The notes under the pieces were generated by a model. The model was not told where the DNA came from, did no database searches, and worked only from the letters and a program-made list of their open reading frames with translations. Made by a program: the position numbers and the translations under genes. From an uncultured Lachnospiraceae bacterium (GTDB taxonomy: Bacteria; Bacillota; Clostridia; Lachnospirales; Lachnospiraceae), in NCBI GenBank assembly GCA_945492935.1, contig CALYVE010000035.1, positions 1-10,060 on the forward strand: a DNA stretch of 10,060 nt. The letters are read 5' to 3'. Positions 1 through 6,689 of this stretch are shown here, piece by piece (the stretch's first letter is position 1; every line of letters begins with the position of its first letter).

Positions 1-127
1 TTTGTTTTACCAAATGACGATAAATCGAAAAAATATCAAATTTATTGGATTTATTTCTGAACAAACAGCTTTCGAAAGCGTCCGAGTAAGAAACATGTCA
101 TCGAAGAAATGTTGCAATGCCCCATCC

Positions 128-156
128 TTGAATTAAATAGGGATTCGTACTATAAT
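128..156 (+). promoter_or_regulatory. Sigma-A promoter for the duplicated-module lipoprotein gene
   Basis: TTGAAT at 128-133 and TATAAT at 151-156 are separated by exactly 17 bp, which is near-consensus for the housekeeping sigma factor. Transcription would start around 163 and give an untranslated leader of about 65 nt before the ATG at 230. Upstream, positions 1-127 show no gene. The only structure I see there is a 12-bp perfect palindrome at 68-79 (GCTTTCGAAAGC). Confidence 0.75.
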
Positions 157-180
157 TAATGTTCGTATTCAAGTAATGTT

Positions 181-210
181 ATGAAATACGATGAAATATG
201 ATGAAATACA
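181..210 (+). repeat. Three tandem 10-bp repeats in the lipoprotein leader
   Basis: Three head-to-tail copies of the decamer ATGAAATAYR lie at 181-190, 191-200 and 201-210 (ATGAAATACG, ATGAAATATG, ATGAAATACA). They sit inside the predicted 5' leader, immediately before the Shine-Dalgarno sequence at 216-220. Each unit contains an ATG but no good ribosome binding site of its own. The role is unknown; slipped-strand variation could change the leader length. Confidence 0.7.
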
Positions 211-229
211 AATTTAGAGGTGATTGATT

Positions 230-1141
230 ATGAAGAAAAAACTGGGAATTGTATTATGCCTATGTCTTGCTATATTACCCGGCTGTGGCAAAGCCAAGAC
301 AAAAGATAACGCGAATAGTACTGATAATACAGGTGAAATTATTACTACAGAAAATCCTGCGGTTGTTGAAAGTCAGAAAGAACAAGATATTTCATCGGCA
401 AAAGCAATTAAAACTGCAGTTGATACGGCACTTGGGAAAGAGGATGTGTATGTTGAATTCATAACAAACCATGCAGGAAAGTTGATTGTTGTCACAGACC
501 AGGGGATGGGTGTTTTAGAAACTGCTACAAAGGATGAAATTGTAAAGAATCTTGGAGAAATACCGGAAGTTAACTATAAAGCAAACAGTGCGGATCATTT
601 TGCATTTTCGGTTGATGAAAAGGGCATGGTGACAGTATACGTATGCAATGCAAACAATTCAACAAAATGGATGCTCGCGCCCGATATTGACATGGCGTAT
701 GGTGGTACTGTAAATACAGAGCTGATTGGAAATGATCAGACCGGTGCAATAGCAGATAGTGATGTTGAGTTAGAAACTGTTATGAAGCAGGATGATGTGG
801 CTACGGCAAAAAGCATTAAGACTGCTATCGATAGCGCGCTTGGAACGGAAGAAATATTTATCGAGTTAACAACGAACTACGTCGATACGATGATTGATTT
901 TAATGAACAGGGTTTGGGAAATCTGCCGGATACTATAAAAGAGGAAATCCTGATTTCCATTGGGAAGTATCCTGAAGTTCGTTACAAGGTAAATGGTGCG
1001 GATCATTTTGCATTTCGTGTGGCATCAAACGGAAGTGTGACTGTATATGTTTGCAACGTAGATAATTCAAAGAAATGGGTTTTGTGCCCGGAACTTGATG
1101 CTGAATATGGAGGAACGGCTACGCAAACAGATGTGCAATAG
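230..1141 (+). CDS. Secreted lipoprotein with two copies of a 104-residue module
   Basis: This 303-residue protein has a Lys-rich N-terminus, a short hydrophobic stretch and a lipobox-like LPGC with Cys19 as the probable lipidated residue, so it should be anchored on the outer face of the membrane. A low-complexity Asn/Thr/Asp linker follows. Residues 56-159 and 192-295 are an ungapped internal duplication; both copies carry AK-IKTA-D-ALG, a shared ADHFAF block, VTVYVCN, a KW pair and a closing YGG. The AxxIxxAxxxAL start followed by beta strands loosely recalls pilin-like exported domains, but I do not recognise a named family and the function is unknown. The ATG at 230 follows AGAGG at 216-220 and is preferred over an in-frame TTG six bases upstream. 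The gene has its own promoter, and a second promoter lies between it and ecfA. Confidence 0.85.
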   Translation: MKKKLGIVLCLCLAILPGCGKAKTKDNANSTDNTGEIITTENPAVVESQKEQDISSAKAIKTAVDTALGKEDVYVEFITNHAGKLIVVTDQGMGVLETATKDEIVKNLGEIPEVNYKANSADHFAFSVDEKGMVTVYVCNANNSTKWMLAPDIDMAYGGTVNTELIGNDQTGAIADSDVELETVMKQDDVATAKSIKTAIDSALGTEEIFIELTTNYVDTMIDFNEQGLGNLPDTIKEEILISIGKYPEVRYKVNGADHFAFRVASNGSVTVYVCNVDNSKKWVLCPELDAEYGGTATQTDVQ

Positions 1142-1238
1142 GAAGGATAAAAACATATTACACATTGAAAGGGATTGTTCTTCCGATACCATTTTACAAG
1201 TTACCAAATTGTGTAAGCTTTGAACGAAGAAAGCAAGG

Positions 1239-1267
1239 TTGACGGTCTAAAGAATAACCAATATAAT
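1239..1267 (+). promoter_or_regulatory. Sigma-A promoter for the ecfA-ecfT-truA operon
   Basis: TTGACG at 1239-1244 and TATAAT at 1262-1267 have a 17-bp spacer. The start point would be near 1274, about 24 nt before the ecfA ATG at 1298. The ECF/truA block can therefore be transcribed independently of the lipoprotein gene upstream. No convincing rho-independent terminator is visible between 1142 and 1238. Confidence 0.8.
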
Positions 1268-1297
1268 GAAATCATATAAAAAAGGACAACCGAGAAT

Positions 1298-3025
1298 ATG
1301 ATAAGAATAAAAGACCTTGCATTTGAATATTTTGAACGCGATGACGAAGGGAATCTCACGGAAATGATTAACGCTATCCGTGGGATTCATTTTGATGTCA
1401 AGAAAGGTGACTTTGTTGCGGTTGCAGGAAAAAACGGCAGTGGAAAAAGTACATTTGCAAAGATATTGAATCGATTACTTGTTCCGATTGAAGGTACGGT
1501 TGTGATTGGCGGACTTGATGCATTTGATGAGGAAAATACAATGCCGATTCGTCGAAAGGTTGGTATGGTATTTCAAAATCCGGATGATCAGCTTCTGGGA
1601 AGTATTGTGGCAGAAGATATTGCTTTCGGCGCAGAAAATCTCGGTGTACCATCGGAGGAATTATGGAAACGTGTGGAGACTGCGGCAGCAAATGCGGGAC
1701 TTACCGTCGCAGTTGACAGAAGAATTAATGAATTGTCCGGCGGCGAACGACAGAAGGTTGCAATCGCAGGCGTGCTTGCCATGCAGCCGGAATGTATTGT
1801 TTTAGATGAAGCAACATCTATGCTTGATCCAAAATCCCGACATGAGGTTCTTGCAACAATCAAAGAGCTAAACGAGAAGCTTGGTATTACAGTAATCATG
1901 ATTACACATATTATGGAGGAGCTGTTACTTGCCGATCGAATTTATGTTATGTACAAAGGAAAACTCGTTATGCAGGGCACGAAGGATGTGATATTTGGAG
2001 CAGAGGACAAATTGCTTGAATATGGCCTGGAATGTCCGCAGATTGTTAAAATCGCTAAGGAAATGAATGAAAGACAAATGATTCGTACAAGTGCCCTTTA
2101 TTCTGTGGAGAACCTTGCAAAGCGAATTTTTTTTGAGCATAAGGAATCCTTTTATCCGAATGTAACGGTAGAGCATATAGAGTTGCCAAAAGATAAAATA
2201 AATCCGGTCAATGCTATTTTGTTTGACCAGGTTAGTTTTTCGTATGGAAATAAAGCAATATTAAAAAATGTATCGCTTTCAATTAAGAAGGGCGAATATG
2301 TAGTTGTGATGGGAAAAACAGGGTCTGGAAAATCCACGTTATTACAACTAATTCCTGCACTTCTTAAGCCGAACAGCGGAACAGTGTATGTGGATGGACG
2401 CGATGTGTTTGACCGCGCAACAGACAAGCAGAAGCTGCATACGAAGGTCGGATATGTTTTTCAATATCCGGAGCAGCAGCTGTTTGCAAAAAATGTTTAC
2501 GAGGATGTCGTATTTGGACCTCGCAATGTTGGTATTTCGGAGGTTGAGGCGGAGAAACGAGCATATGAATCAATTGAGCTTGTTGGATTATCGCAGGATG
2601 TGTATGATTTACCGTTGAATAAGCTTTCCGGAGGAGAGCGGCGTCGTGTTGCACTTGCCGGTGTGCTTGCGATGAAACCGGATTATTTGATTTTAGATGA
2701 GCCGCTTGCAGGACTTGATCCTGAAGGTAGGAGAGAGATGCTGCAAATCATTGATCTGTTACACAGGGAAGCAGGAATTACGATTGTTATGGTCAGCCAT
2801 GATGCAGAGAGTGCTTGGCAATATGCAGACCGTGTTATCTATATTGAAGAAGGAACAATCAAAAAATGTGGAAGACCGGATTATGTTTTTTACGAAATGC
2901 GCAATGAGAGAGAACTTTTGCCGGTGATTATGCAATTGCTTATCCGTTTGCGGGAACTCGGGCTTCCGGTGACACCGGCACCACTTCAGTTGGACGGAAT
3001 TCGTGAGATTGAGAGGTGCTTATAG
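1298..3025 (+). CDS. ecfA: Energy-coupling factor transporter ATPase, EcfA1-EcfA2 fusion
   Basis: This is a tandem ABC ATPase of 575 residues that powers an ECF-type vitamin/micronutrient transporter on the cytoplasmic face of the membrane. Domain 1 (about 1-275) has Walker A GKNGSGKST (44-52), Q-loop Gln93, signature LSGGE (146-150), Walker B ending Asp170-Glu171 with LDEATSMLDP, and switch His204; this pattern is typical of EcfA1. Domain 2 (about 305-575) has Walker A 339-347, Q-loop Gln389 in FQYPEQQLF, signature 443-447, Asp467-Glu468 in LDEPLAGLDP and His501, which is typical of EcfA2. In most Firmicutes these are two genes of about 280 codons each; here they are one frame joined by a linker near residues 278-305. 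All catalytic residues of both sites are intact. ecfT overlaps or abuts the end. No substrate-binding S component is encoded nearby, so this is a shared group II module. Confidence 0.93.
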   Translation: MIRIKDLAFEYFERDDEGNLTEMINAIRGIHFDVKKGDFVAVAGKNGSGKSTFAKILNRLLVPIEGTVVIGGLDAFDEENTMPIRRKVGMVFQNPDDQLLGSIVAEDIAFGAENLGVPSEELWKRVETAAANAGLTVAVDRRINELSGGERQKVAIAGVLAMQPECIVLDEATSMLDPKSRHEVLATIKELNEKLGITVIMITHIMEELLLADRIYVMYKGKLVMQGTKDVIFGAEDKLLEYGLECPQIVKIAKEMNERQMIRTSALYSVENLAKRIFFEHKESFYPNVTVEHIELPKDKINPVNAILFDQVSFSYGNKAILKNVSLSIKKGEYVVVMGKTGSGKSTLLQLIPALLKPNSGTVYVDGRDVFDRATDKQKLHTKVGYVFQYPEQQLFAKNVYEDVVFGPRNVGISEVEAEKRAYESIELVGLSQDVYDLPLNKLSGGERRRVALAGVLAMKPDYLILDEPLAGLDPEGRREMLQIIDLLHREAGITIVMVSHDAESAWQYADRVIYIEEGTIKKCGRPDYVFYEMRNERELLPVIMQLLIRLRELGLPVTPAPLQLDGIREIERCL

Positions 3026-3026
3026 G

Positions 3027-3806
3027 ATGCTTAGAGACATTACTCTTGGACAGTACTATAGTGCTGATTCGTTCTTACACAGGCTGGATCCGAGAGTCAA
3101 AATTCGATTTACACTTTTCTATATTATCGTGTCTTTATTCGATCGGAATTTGCCGTTTTTTCTTTTGCTTACCGCAATTTGCGTGTTAGAAGTGCTGCTT
3201 TCAAAAGTGCCGGTCCGATACATTTTAAAAGGAATGCGAGGAATCCTTGTTTTCATTTTTGTCTGCTCTGCACTGAACATTTTCACAACACGTGGCGAGG
3301 CTTTTGTATCAGTAGGTGCCGTAGCTATCACAAAAGAAGGTTTGCTCAAGGCTTCCTTTGTATTTTGGCGAATGATGATGCTTATTATCGTTGCATCATT
3401 GCTTACGTACACAACAACTCCAACTGAGCTTACGGATGGCTTAGAAAAATGCTTCCATCTAAGCGCGGGCGTTGCAGTAGGTATTACGATAGCTTTGCGA
3501 TTTGTTTCCGTATTATCAGAGGAATTATCGCGAATTATGCGGGCGCAGGAGGCTCGTGGAGTCGATTTTCATCAGGGAGGACCGATTACCCGATTCAAGA
3601 AATTAAAGACCGTAATTGCGCCTTTATTCCAAAATGCGATTAATCGTGCGGGAAATCTTGGCGATGCGATGGATGCTCGTTGTTATACCGGCGGAAAAGG
3701 CCGAACAAAACTCAAACCGCTCAAATACGATGGAAAAGATATTATAGGATATATTTTTATGATTGTCTTTTTGGTACTGTCGATTTGGCTGATTATACAG
3801 TTTTAA
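3027..3806 (+). CDS. ecfT: Energy-coupling factor transporter transmembrane protein EcfT
   Basis: EcfT is the integral membrane subunit that couples the EcfA ATPases to exchangeable substrate-binding S proteins. The 259-residue product starts with the family-typical MLRDITLGQYY...HRLDPR. Several hydrophobic segments span the membrane: roughly 30-65, 72-88, 107-130, a stretch at 143-163, and a last one near the C-terminus (238-258). The two cytoplasmic coupling motifs that contact the ATPases are visible as EARG (175-178) and DARC (216-219). The ATG at 3027 is chosen because it begins the conserved N-terminus and has GAGAGGTG at 3010-3017; an in-frame ATG at 3003, inside ecfA, would add eight unlikely residues. 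It starts one base after the ecfA stop, and truA follows 15 bp after its own stop, so the three genes form one operon. Confidence 0.93.
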   Translation: MLRDITLGQYYSADSFLHRLDPRVKIRFTLFYIIVSLFDRNLPFFLLLTAICVLEVLLSKVPVRYILKGMRGILVFIFVCSALNIFTTRGEAFVSVGAVAITKEGLLKASFVFWRMMMLIIVASLLTYTTTPTELTDGLEKCFHLSAGVAVGITIALRFVSVLSEELSRIMRAQEARGVDFHQGGPITRFKKLKTVIAPLFQNAINRAGNLGDAMDARCYTGGKGRTKLKPLKYDGKDIIGYIFMIVFLVLSIWLIIQF

Positions 3807-3821
3807 TGGAAGGAAAATAGA

Positions 3822-4562
3822 ATGAGTAAACGTGTAAAATTAATCGTCGCATACGATGGAACGAATTATTGTGGCTGGCAGATGCAAGATAATGGCATCA
3901 CAGTCGAACAGGTATTAAATGAAGAACTCACAAGACTTCTGGGCGAAGAAATCAAAATAATCGGTGCAAGTCGTACGGATTCGGGTGTGCACGCACTTGG
4001 GAATGTTGCTGTGTTTGATACAGAAACGCGTATTCCGCCGGATAAGATTTCCTTTGCATTAAATCAGCGCCTGCCGGATGATATCCGCATTACGAATTCA
4101 TGTGAGGTGGCCGATGATTTTCATCCAAGATATTGCGACACAATTAAAACCTATGAATATAATATTTGGAATAACAAATTTCCAAATCCGATTGTACGAC
4201 TGTATTCCAAATTCGTATATTATCATTTGGATATGGAGAAGATGGAAAAGGCAGCAGCATATCTTGTGGGAAAGCACGATTTCATCGCGTTTTCGTCTCC
4301 GCGTACGCAGGTTGAGAATACCGTTCGAACCGTGACAGAAATATCTTTCCGAAAAGAGGGGAATATGATTACTATGCGAATAAAAGGTGACGGCTTTTTA
4401 TATAACATGGTTCGAATAATAATGGGAACATTGCTGAAATGTGGTATGGGCATGTATGAGCCGGAGTACGTAAAGGAGATTCTTGAATCCAAGGATCGGA
4501 AAAAGGCAGCTCCAAAGGCGGAGGCATGCGGTCTTACGTTAGTCGGAATAGAATATTTATAA
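3822..4562 (+). CDS. truA: tRNA pseudouridine(38-40) synthase TruA
   Basis: TruA converts uridines 38, 39 and 40 in the anticodon arm of many tRNAs to pseudouridine and acts as a cytoplasmic homodimer. The 246-residue length matches the family. The N-terminal strand carries YDGTNYCGWQ (11-20), and the catalytic loop is ASRTDSGVHALG, with the nucleophilic aspartate at Asp53. Further family features are the FHPRYCDTIKTYEY segment, the HDFIAFSSP stretch, and the C-terminal GDGFLYNMVRIIMGTLL helix. The ATG at 3822 has GGAAGG about 9 bases upstream and lies 15 bp after ecfT. The order ecfA-ecfT-truA is a standard Firmicutes arrangement next to rplM-rpsI. Here two extra small genes and a separate promoter intervene before rplM. 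Confidence 0.95.
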   Translation: MSKRVKLIVAYDGTNYCGWQMQDNGITVEQVLNEELTRLLGEEIKIIGASRTDSGVHALGNVAVFDTETRIPPDKISFALNQRLPDDIRITNSCEVADDFHPRYCDTIKTYEYNIWNNKFPNPIVRLYSKFVYYHLDMEKMEKAAAYLVGKHDFIAFSSPRTQVENTVRTVTEISFRKEGNMITMRIKGDGFLYNMVRIIMGTLLKCGMGMYEPEYVKEILESKDRKKAAPKAEACGLTLVGIEYL

Positions 4563-4676
4563 CAGATTCATTGTTTCACACTAATTTATGCGCAAAAAAA
4601 TACTAACTCCTGAATGCTAAGATTCAGATGTAAATAAAATACATTATTTTTATGGCAAAGCCGGGAGGAAAAAATT

Positions 4677-5069
4677 ATGAAGAATTACAATTGTGGAGCA
4701 AAAAAATCAAAGAAGTCAATTATCACATTATTTGTACTTTGTGCAGTGCTAATGATGAGCCTTGTTGGATGTGGATCAAAGTATGAGGTTGATGGTGATT
4801 ACTATATCACATATTACCAGAAGAATGGATCGGACGTAACACGTGCTGCACAGAGAAATATGTCTGTTGAGATTAAGGATGGTGAAGTTCGTATCGGGGG
4901 CTATCCTAAGTTCAAGCTTAGCATAAATGGAAAGAAAGTAAAATTGGAGAGTGAGTATGCAGTATTCACAGGCACTTATGATAACAAGCACAAGCGATTT
5001 TCTGTCGGTGGAACAGACAATCAAGGTGTTGAGTGTATTATTGAATTTGAGAAGGATTCTGACCAATAA
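4677..5069 (+). CDS. Small putative lipoprotein of unknown function
   Basis: This is a 130-residue protein. The N-terminus has a basic patch (GAKKSKK), a hydrophobic core (about 14-29) and a good lipobox LVGC with Cys32, so it is probably exported and lipid-anchored. The mature part of about 98 residues is predicted mostly beta: short strands alternate with Gly/Asp/Asn turns (VDGDYYITYYQ, SVEIKDGEVRIGG, FTGTYDNKHKRFSVGG, VECIIEFE). It resembles small lipocalin-like or extracytoplasmic beta-barrel folds, but no family is recognised. The start at 4677 is well supported by GGGAGG at 4663-4668 with an 8-base spacer. It lies 114 bp after truA and directly before another small gene. An inverted repeat CTGAAT/ATTCAG (4610-4627) lies in the gap, without a T-tract. 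Confidence 0.8.
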   Translation: MKNYNCGAKKSKKSIITLFVLCAVLMMSLVGCGSKYEVDGDYYITYYQKNGSDVTRAAQRNMSVEIKDGEVRIGGYPKFKLSINGKKVKLESEYAVFTGTYDNKHKRFSVGGTDNQGVECIIEFEKDSDQ

Positions 5070-5070
5070 A

Positions 5071-5358
5071 ATGACATTATTTTTTGAGCGAAATGACTCG
5101 ACAAGTTTTCAGAATCTTGTAGAAGACAAGGAGATGTATTGTTATCAGTATAAGGAAGGTGTAATCATATGGGTCGGCGGTGTAGAGGATTATAATTACC
5201 CGGATGAGAATGGCGATAATGTTCATGTAGAGTATTATTTCTTTGGAGCTACTCCGGATTCATATATGGTTAAAAATCCGCATATTGAAAATAATTTTTC
5301 GAATGAGGTAAATTACGATGAGTTCAAAGCACAAAGAGATACGTTAATGAAATGGTAA
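5071..5358 (+). CDS. Small hypothetical protein, possibly a remnant
   Basis: This is a 95-residue open frame whose ATG follows the upstream lipoprotein stop with one base between (TAA-A-ATG), which suggests translational coupling. Its own Shine-Dalgarno is poor: GAAGGA at 5051-5056 is about 14 bases away. The same frame stays open upstream to 4951, but that part only shadows the lipoprotein gene. The product has no signal peptide or membrane segment and is rich in aromatic and acidic residues (YCYQYKEGVIIWVGG, VHVEYYFFG, and a C-terminal DEFKAQRDTLMKW). I do not recognise a family. It could be a genuine small partner of the lipoprotein or the surviving C-terminal end of a longer decayed gene. 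No terminator is evident after it. Confidence 0.55.
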   Translation: MTLFFERNDSTSFQNLVEDKEMYCYQYKEGVIIWVGGVEDYNYPDENGDNVHVEYYFFGATPDSYMVKNPHIENNFSNEVNYDEFKAQRDTLMKW

Positions 5359-5410
5359 TTCATAACTGATAAAAACAAAGGTGGACTCTGATATTATATG
5401 AAAAAACGAA

Positions 5411-5432
5411 ATGATGAAAAAATGATGAAAAA
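5411..5432 (+). repeat. Two tandem copies of an 11-bp A-rich repeat upstream of the rplM promoter
   Basis: ATGATGAAAAA occurs head-to-tail at 5411-5421 and 5422-5432, and a degenerate A-rich unit precedes it from about 5398. It sits about 30-50 bp upstream of the -35 box of the rplM promoter. The A-tract phasing near the helical repeat could bend DNA or extend an UP-like element. That role is inferred from position and composition only. Confidence 0.55.
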
Positions 5433-5458
5433 ATTTGCATAAATCTTGTAAAAATGAA

Positions 5459-5487
5459 TTGACACATCATATTACATATAATATAAT
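5459..5487 (+). promoter_or_regulatory. Perfect-consensus promoter of rplM-rpsI
   Basis: TTGACA at 5459-5464 and TATAAT at 5482-5487 are separated by 17 bp, an exact sigma-A consensus that fits a highly expressed ribosomal protein operon. The AT-rich tract upstream (5400-5450) could act as an UP element. The expected transcription start is near 5494, leaving an untranslated leader of about 210 nt before the rplM ATG at 5704. Confidence 0.88.
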
Positions 5488-5493
5488 ACTAAA

Positions 5494-5703
5494 TTGTGAC
5501 GATAGGAGAAGACTGCCTTGATGCCAACAGCCCCGGTGTCGGACAGTTTAAGACACTGATATTCTTATAACTTGCTTTCACATAGTAAGAATACAGAGTG
5601 CCTATAGATGTGTACGAGGTGAGATATGTGCCGTTTCGGACATTTCGGCAAGCCATGTTTCGCAAAGTGCAATTATTTACTTGAATATTAAGGAGGAACC
5701 ACA
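5494..5703 (+). promoter_or_regulatory. Long structured 5' leader of rplM-rpsI, probable ribosomal-protein autoregulatory leader
   Basis: These 210 nt lie between the predicted start point and the rplM ATG. Visible complementary pairs are GTGTC/GACAC (5536-5540 with 5552-5556), an 8-bp pair TATTCTTA/TAAGAATA (5560-5567 with 5586-5593), and TGCCG/CGGCA (5629-5633 with 5646-5650). No stem is followed by a U-tract, so control by transcription termination is not evident. A 12-codon open frame begins at 5521 and stops at 5557-5559, with AGGAG about 11 bases upstream. Leader RNAs bound by L13 are known in Firmicutes before this operon. Assigning this leader to that class is inference from position and structure; I did not match a consensus. 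Confidence 0.5.
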
Positions 5704-6138
5704 ATGAAGAGCTTTATGGCAAGCCCATCAACTATCGAGAGAAAGTGGTATGTAGTTGATGCTACAGGACATACATTAGGTCGTTTATCATCAGAGATCG
5801 CAAGTATTTTAAGAGGTAAGAATAAGCCAACATTCACACCTCATATTGATACAGGTGACTACGTAGTAGTAGTTAATGCTGAGAAGATTAAGGTTACAGG
5901 TAAGAAGATGGACCAGAAGATTTACTACCATCATTCAGACTATGTAGGCGGTATGAAGGAGCAGACACTTAAGGAGAAGCTCGCTAAGAAGCCAGAAGAC
6001 GTTATCTACCTTGCAGTTAAGGGTATGCTTCCAAAGGGACCACTTGGCAGACAGATGATTAAGAAGCTTCACATTTATGCTGGACCAGAGCATATGCAGC
6101 AGGCACAGAAGCCGGAAGTATTAGAGATTAAGTATTAA
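5704..6138 (+). CDS. rplM: 50S ribosomal protein L13
   Basis: L13 is an early-assembling protein of the large ribosomal subunit that binds 23S rRNA. The 144-residue product is close to the usual 142. It begins with the family pattern SFMASPSTIERKWYVVDATGHTLGRLSSEIA, continues with GKNKPTFTPHIDTGDYVVVVNAEKI and YYHHSDYVGGMKE, and closes with VKGMLPKGPLGRQMIKKLHIYAGPEH. The start is fixed by AGGAGG 8 bases upstream. Codon choice is more biased toward highly expressed codons (AAG, AGA, CCA, GGT) than in the ECF or lipoprotein genes. rpsI follows after 17 bp and is presumably cotranscribed from the promoter at 5459-5487. Confidence 0.97.
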   Translation: MKSFMASPSTIERKWYVVDATGHTLGRLSSEIASILRGKNKPTFTPHIDTGDYVVVVNAEKIKVTGKKMDQKIYYHHSDYVGGMKEQTLKEKLAKKPEDVIYLAVKGMLPKGPLGRQMIKKLHIYAGPEHMQQAQKPEVLEIKY

Positions 6139-6155
6139 TTAGGGAGGATATATTC

Positions 6156-6551
6156 GTGGCTAAGAGTAGTAGATTTTACGGAACAGGTAGAAGAAAAAGC
6201 AGTATCGCAAGAGTATATCTTGTACCGGGTACTGGTAAAGTAACAATCAACAAGAAGGACATGGAAGAGTATTTCGGTCTTGATACATTAAAGGTAATCG
6301 TTAACCAGCCATTCGCAGCAACAGCTACAACAGGCAAGTTTGATGTACTTGTTAACGTTCGTGGTGGTGGTTTTACCGGACAGGCCGGTGCAATCAGACA
6401 TGGTATTTCAAGAGCACTTTGCGAGGCAGATGCTGAGTATAGACTAGCCCTTAAGAAGGCAGGTTACCTCACAAGAGATCCTCGTATGAAGGAGAGAAAG
6501 AAGCCAGGTTTAAAGGCAGCTCGTCGTGCTCCACAGTTCTCAAAGAGATAA
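6156..6551 (+). CDS. rpsI: 30S ribosomal protein S9
   Basis: S9 is a small-subunit protein whose C-terminal tail reaches the P-site tRNA anticodon stem. The product is 131 residues, the usual size. It has the typical FYGTGRRKSSIARV start, the VRGGGFTGQAGAIRHGISRAL core (about 68-89), and the basic tail ending PGLKAARRAPQFSKR with the invariant terminal Lys-Arg. It uses a GTG start codon, supported by GGGAGG at 6142-6147 with an 8-base spacer. The gene is complete and intact although a mobile element begins just beyond it, which is expected when a tyrosine integrase targets the 3' end and restores the coding sequence. Its native transcription terminator has probably been displaced. Confidence 0.97.
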   Translation: MAKSSRFYGTGRRKSSIARVYLVPGTGKVTINKKDMEEYFGLDTLKVIVNQPFAATATTGKFDVLVNVRGGGFTGQAGAIRHGISRALCEADAEYRLALKKAGYLTRDPRMKERKKPGLKAARRAPQFSKR

Positions 6552-6560
6552 TCTTTCGGA
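6520..6560 (+). other. Probable left attachment site (attL) at the 3' end of rpsI
   Basis: The last codons of rpsI are followed directly by a mobile-element module whose integrase gene points toward rpsI. The 3' end of rpsI is a known integration hotspot for tyrosine-integrase ICEs and IMEs in Firmicutes. The core should therefore lie in the end of the gene. Only one end of the element is in the window, so the duplicated core cannot be delimited; the coordinates are an estimate. Confidence 0.45.
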
Positions 6561-6642
6561 AACGCGAGATTCAAGAAAAGCCCATTTTACAAGGGTTACA
6601 GAAGTTGTGGAACGTTGTCAGATGTGCTGGAATTTACATCAA

Positions 6643-6675
6643 ATGCAACACATATGCAACAGGTATGCAACAAAG
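6643..6675 (+). repeat. Three 11-bp-spaced ATGCAACA repeats, probable integrase arm-type sites
   Basis: ATGCAACA occurs at 6643-6650, 6654-6661 and 6665-6672. Each start is exactly 11 bp from the last, so all three lie on roughly the same face of the helix. They sit about 90-120 bp inside the presumed attL and just downstream of the convergent int gene. Tyrosine integrases of the lambda/Tn916 type bind short direct repeats in attachment arms through their N-terminal domain, so this is the natural assignment. It is inferred, not shown. Confidence 0.55.
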
Positions 6676-6689
6676 ATTATGATATGTAT

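Noticed and set aside
68..79. 12-bp palindrome GCTTTCGAAAGC upstream of the first promoter
   Set aside because: It is short, has no T-tract and no associated gene or second copy. Possibly part of an upstream terminator cut by the window, but not supportable.
1189..1200. 12-bp match CCATTTTACAAG shared with 6582-6593
   Set aside because: It is AT-rich, has no matching context beyond the 12-mer and has no functional link between the two places. It is probably chance and not a distant att copy.
1588..1899. 103-codon minus-strand open frame, and similar antisense frames within ecfA
   Set aside because: It lies opposite the conserved ABC Walker B/signature coding region, has no ribosome binding site and has shadow-like Ser/Thr-rich composition.
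4610..4627. CTGAAT/ATTCAG inverted repeat after truA considered as a terminator
   Set aside because: The stem is only 6 bp, AT-rich and has no following T-tract.
4951..5070. Upstream extension of the 95-residue frame back to 4951
   Set aside because: It overlaps the lipoprotein gene in another frame, has no Shine-Dalgarno sequence and reads as a shadow. The ATG at 5071 is the sensible start.
6643..6675. Short regular repeats considered as a CRISPR fragment
   Set aside because: An 8-bp repeat with 3-bp gaps is far too short for repeat-spacer structure, and no cas genes are present.
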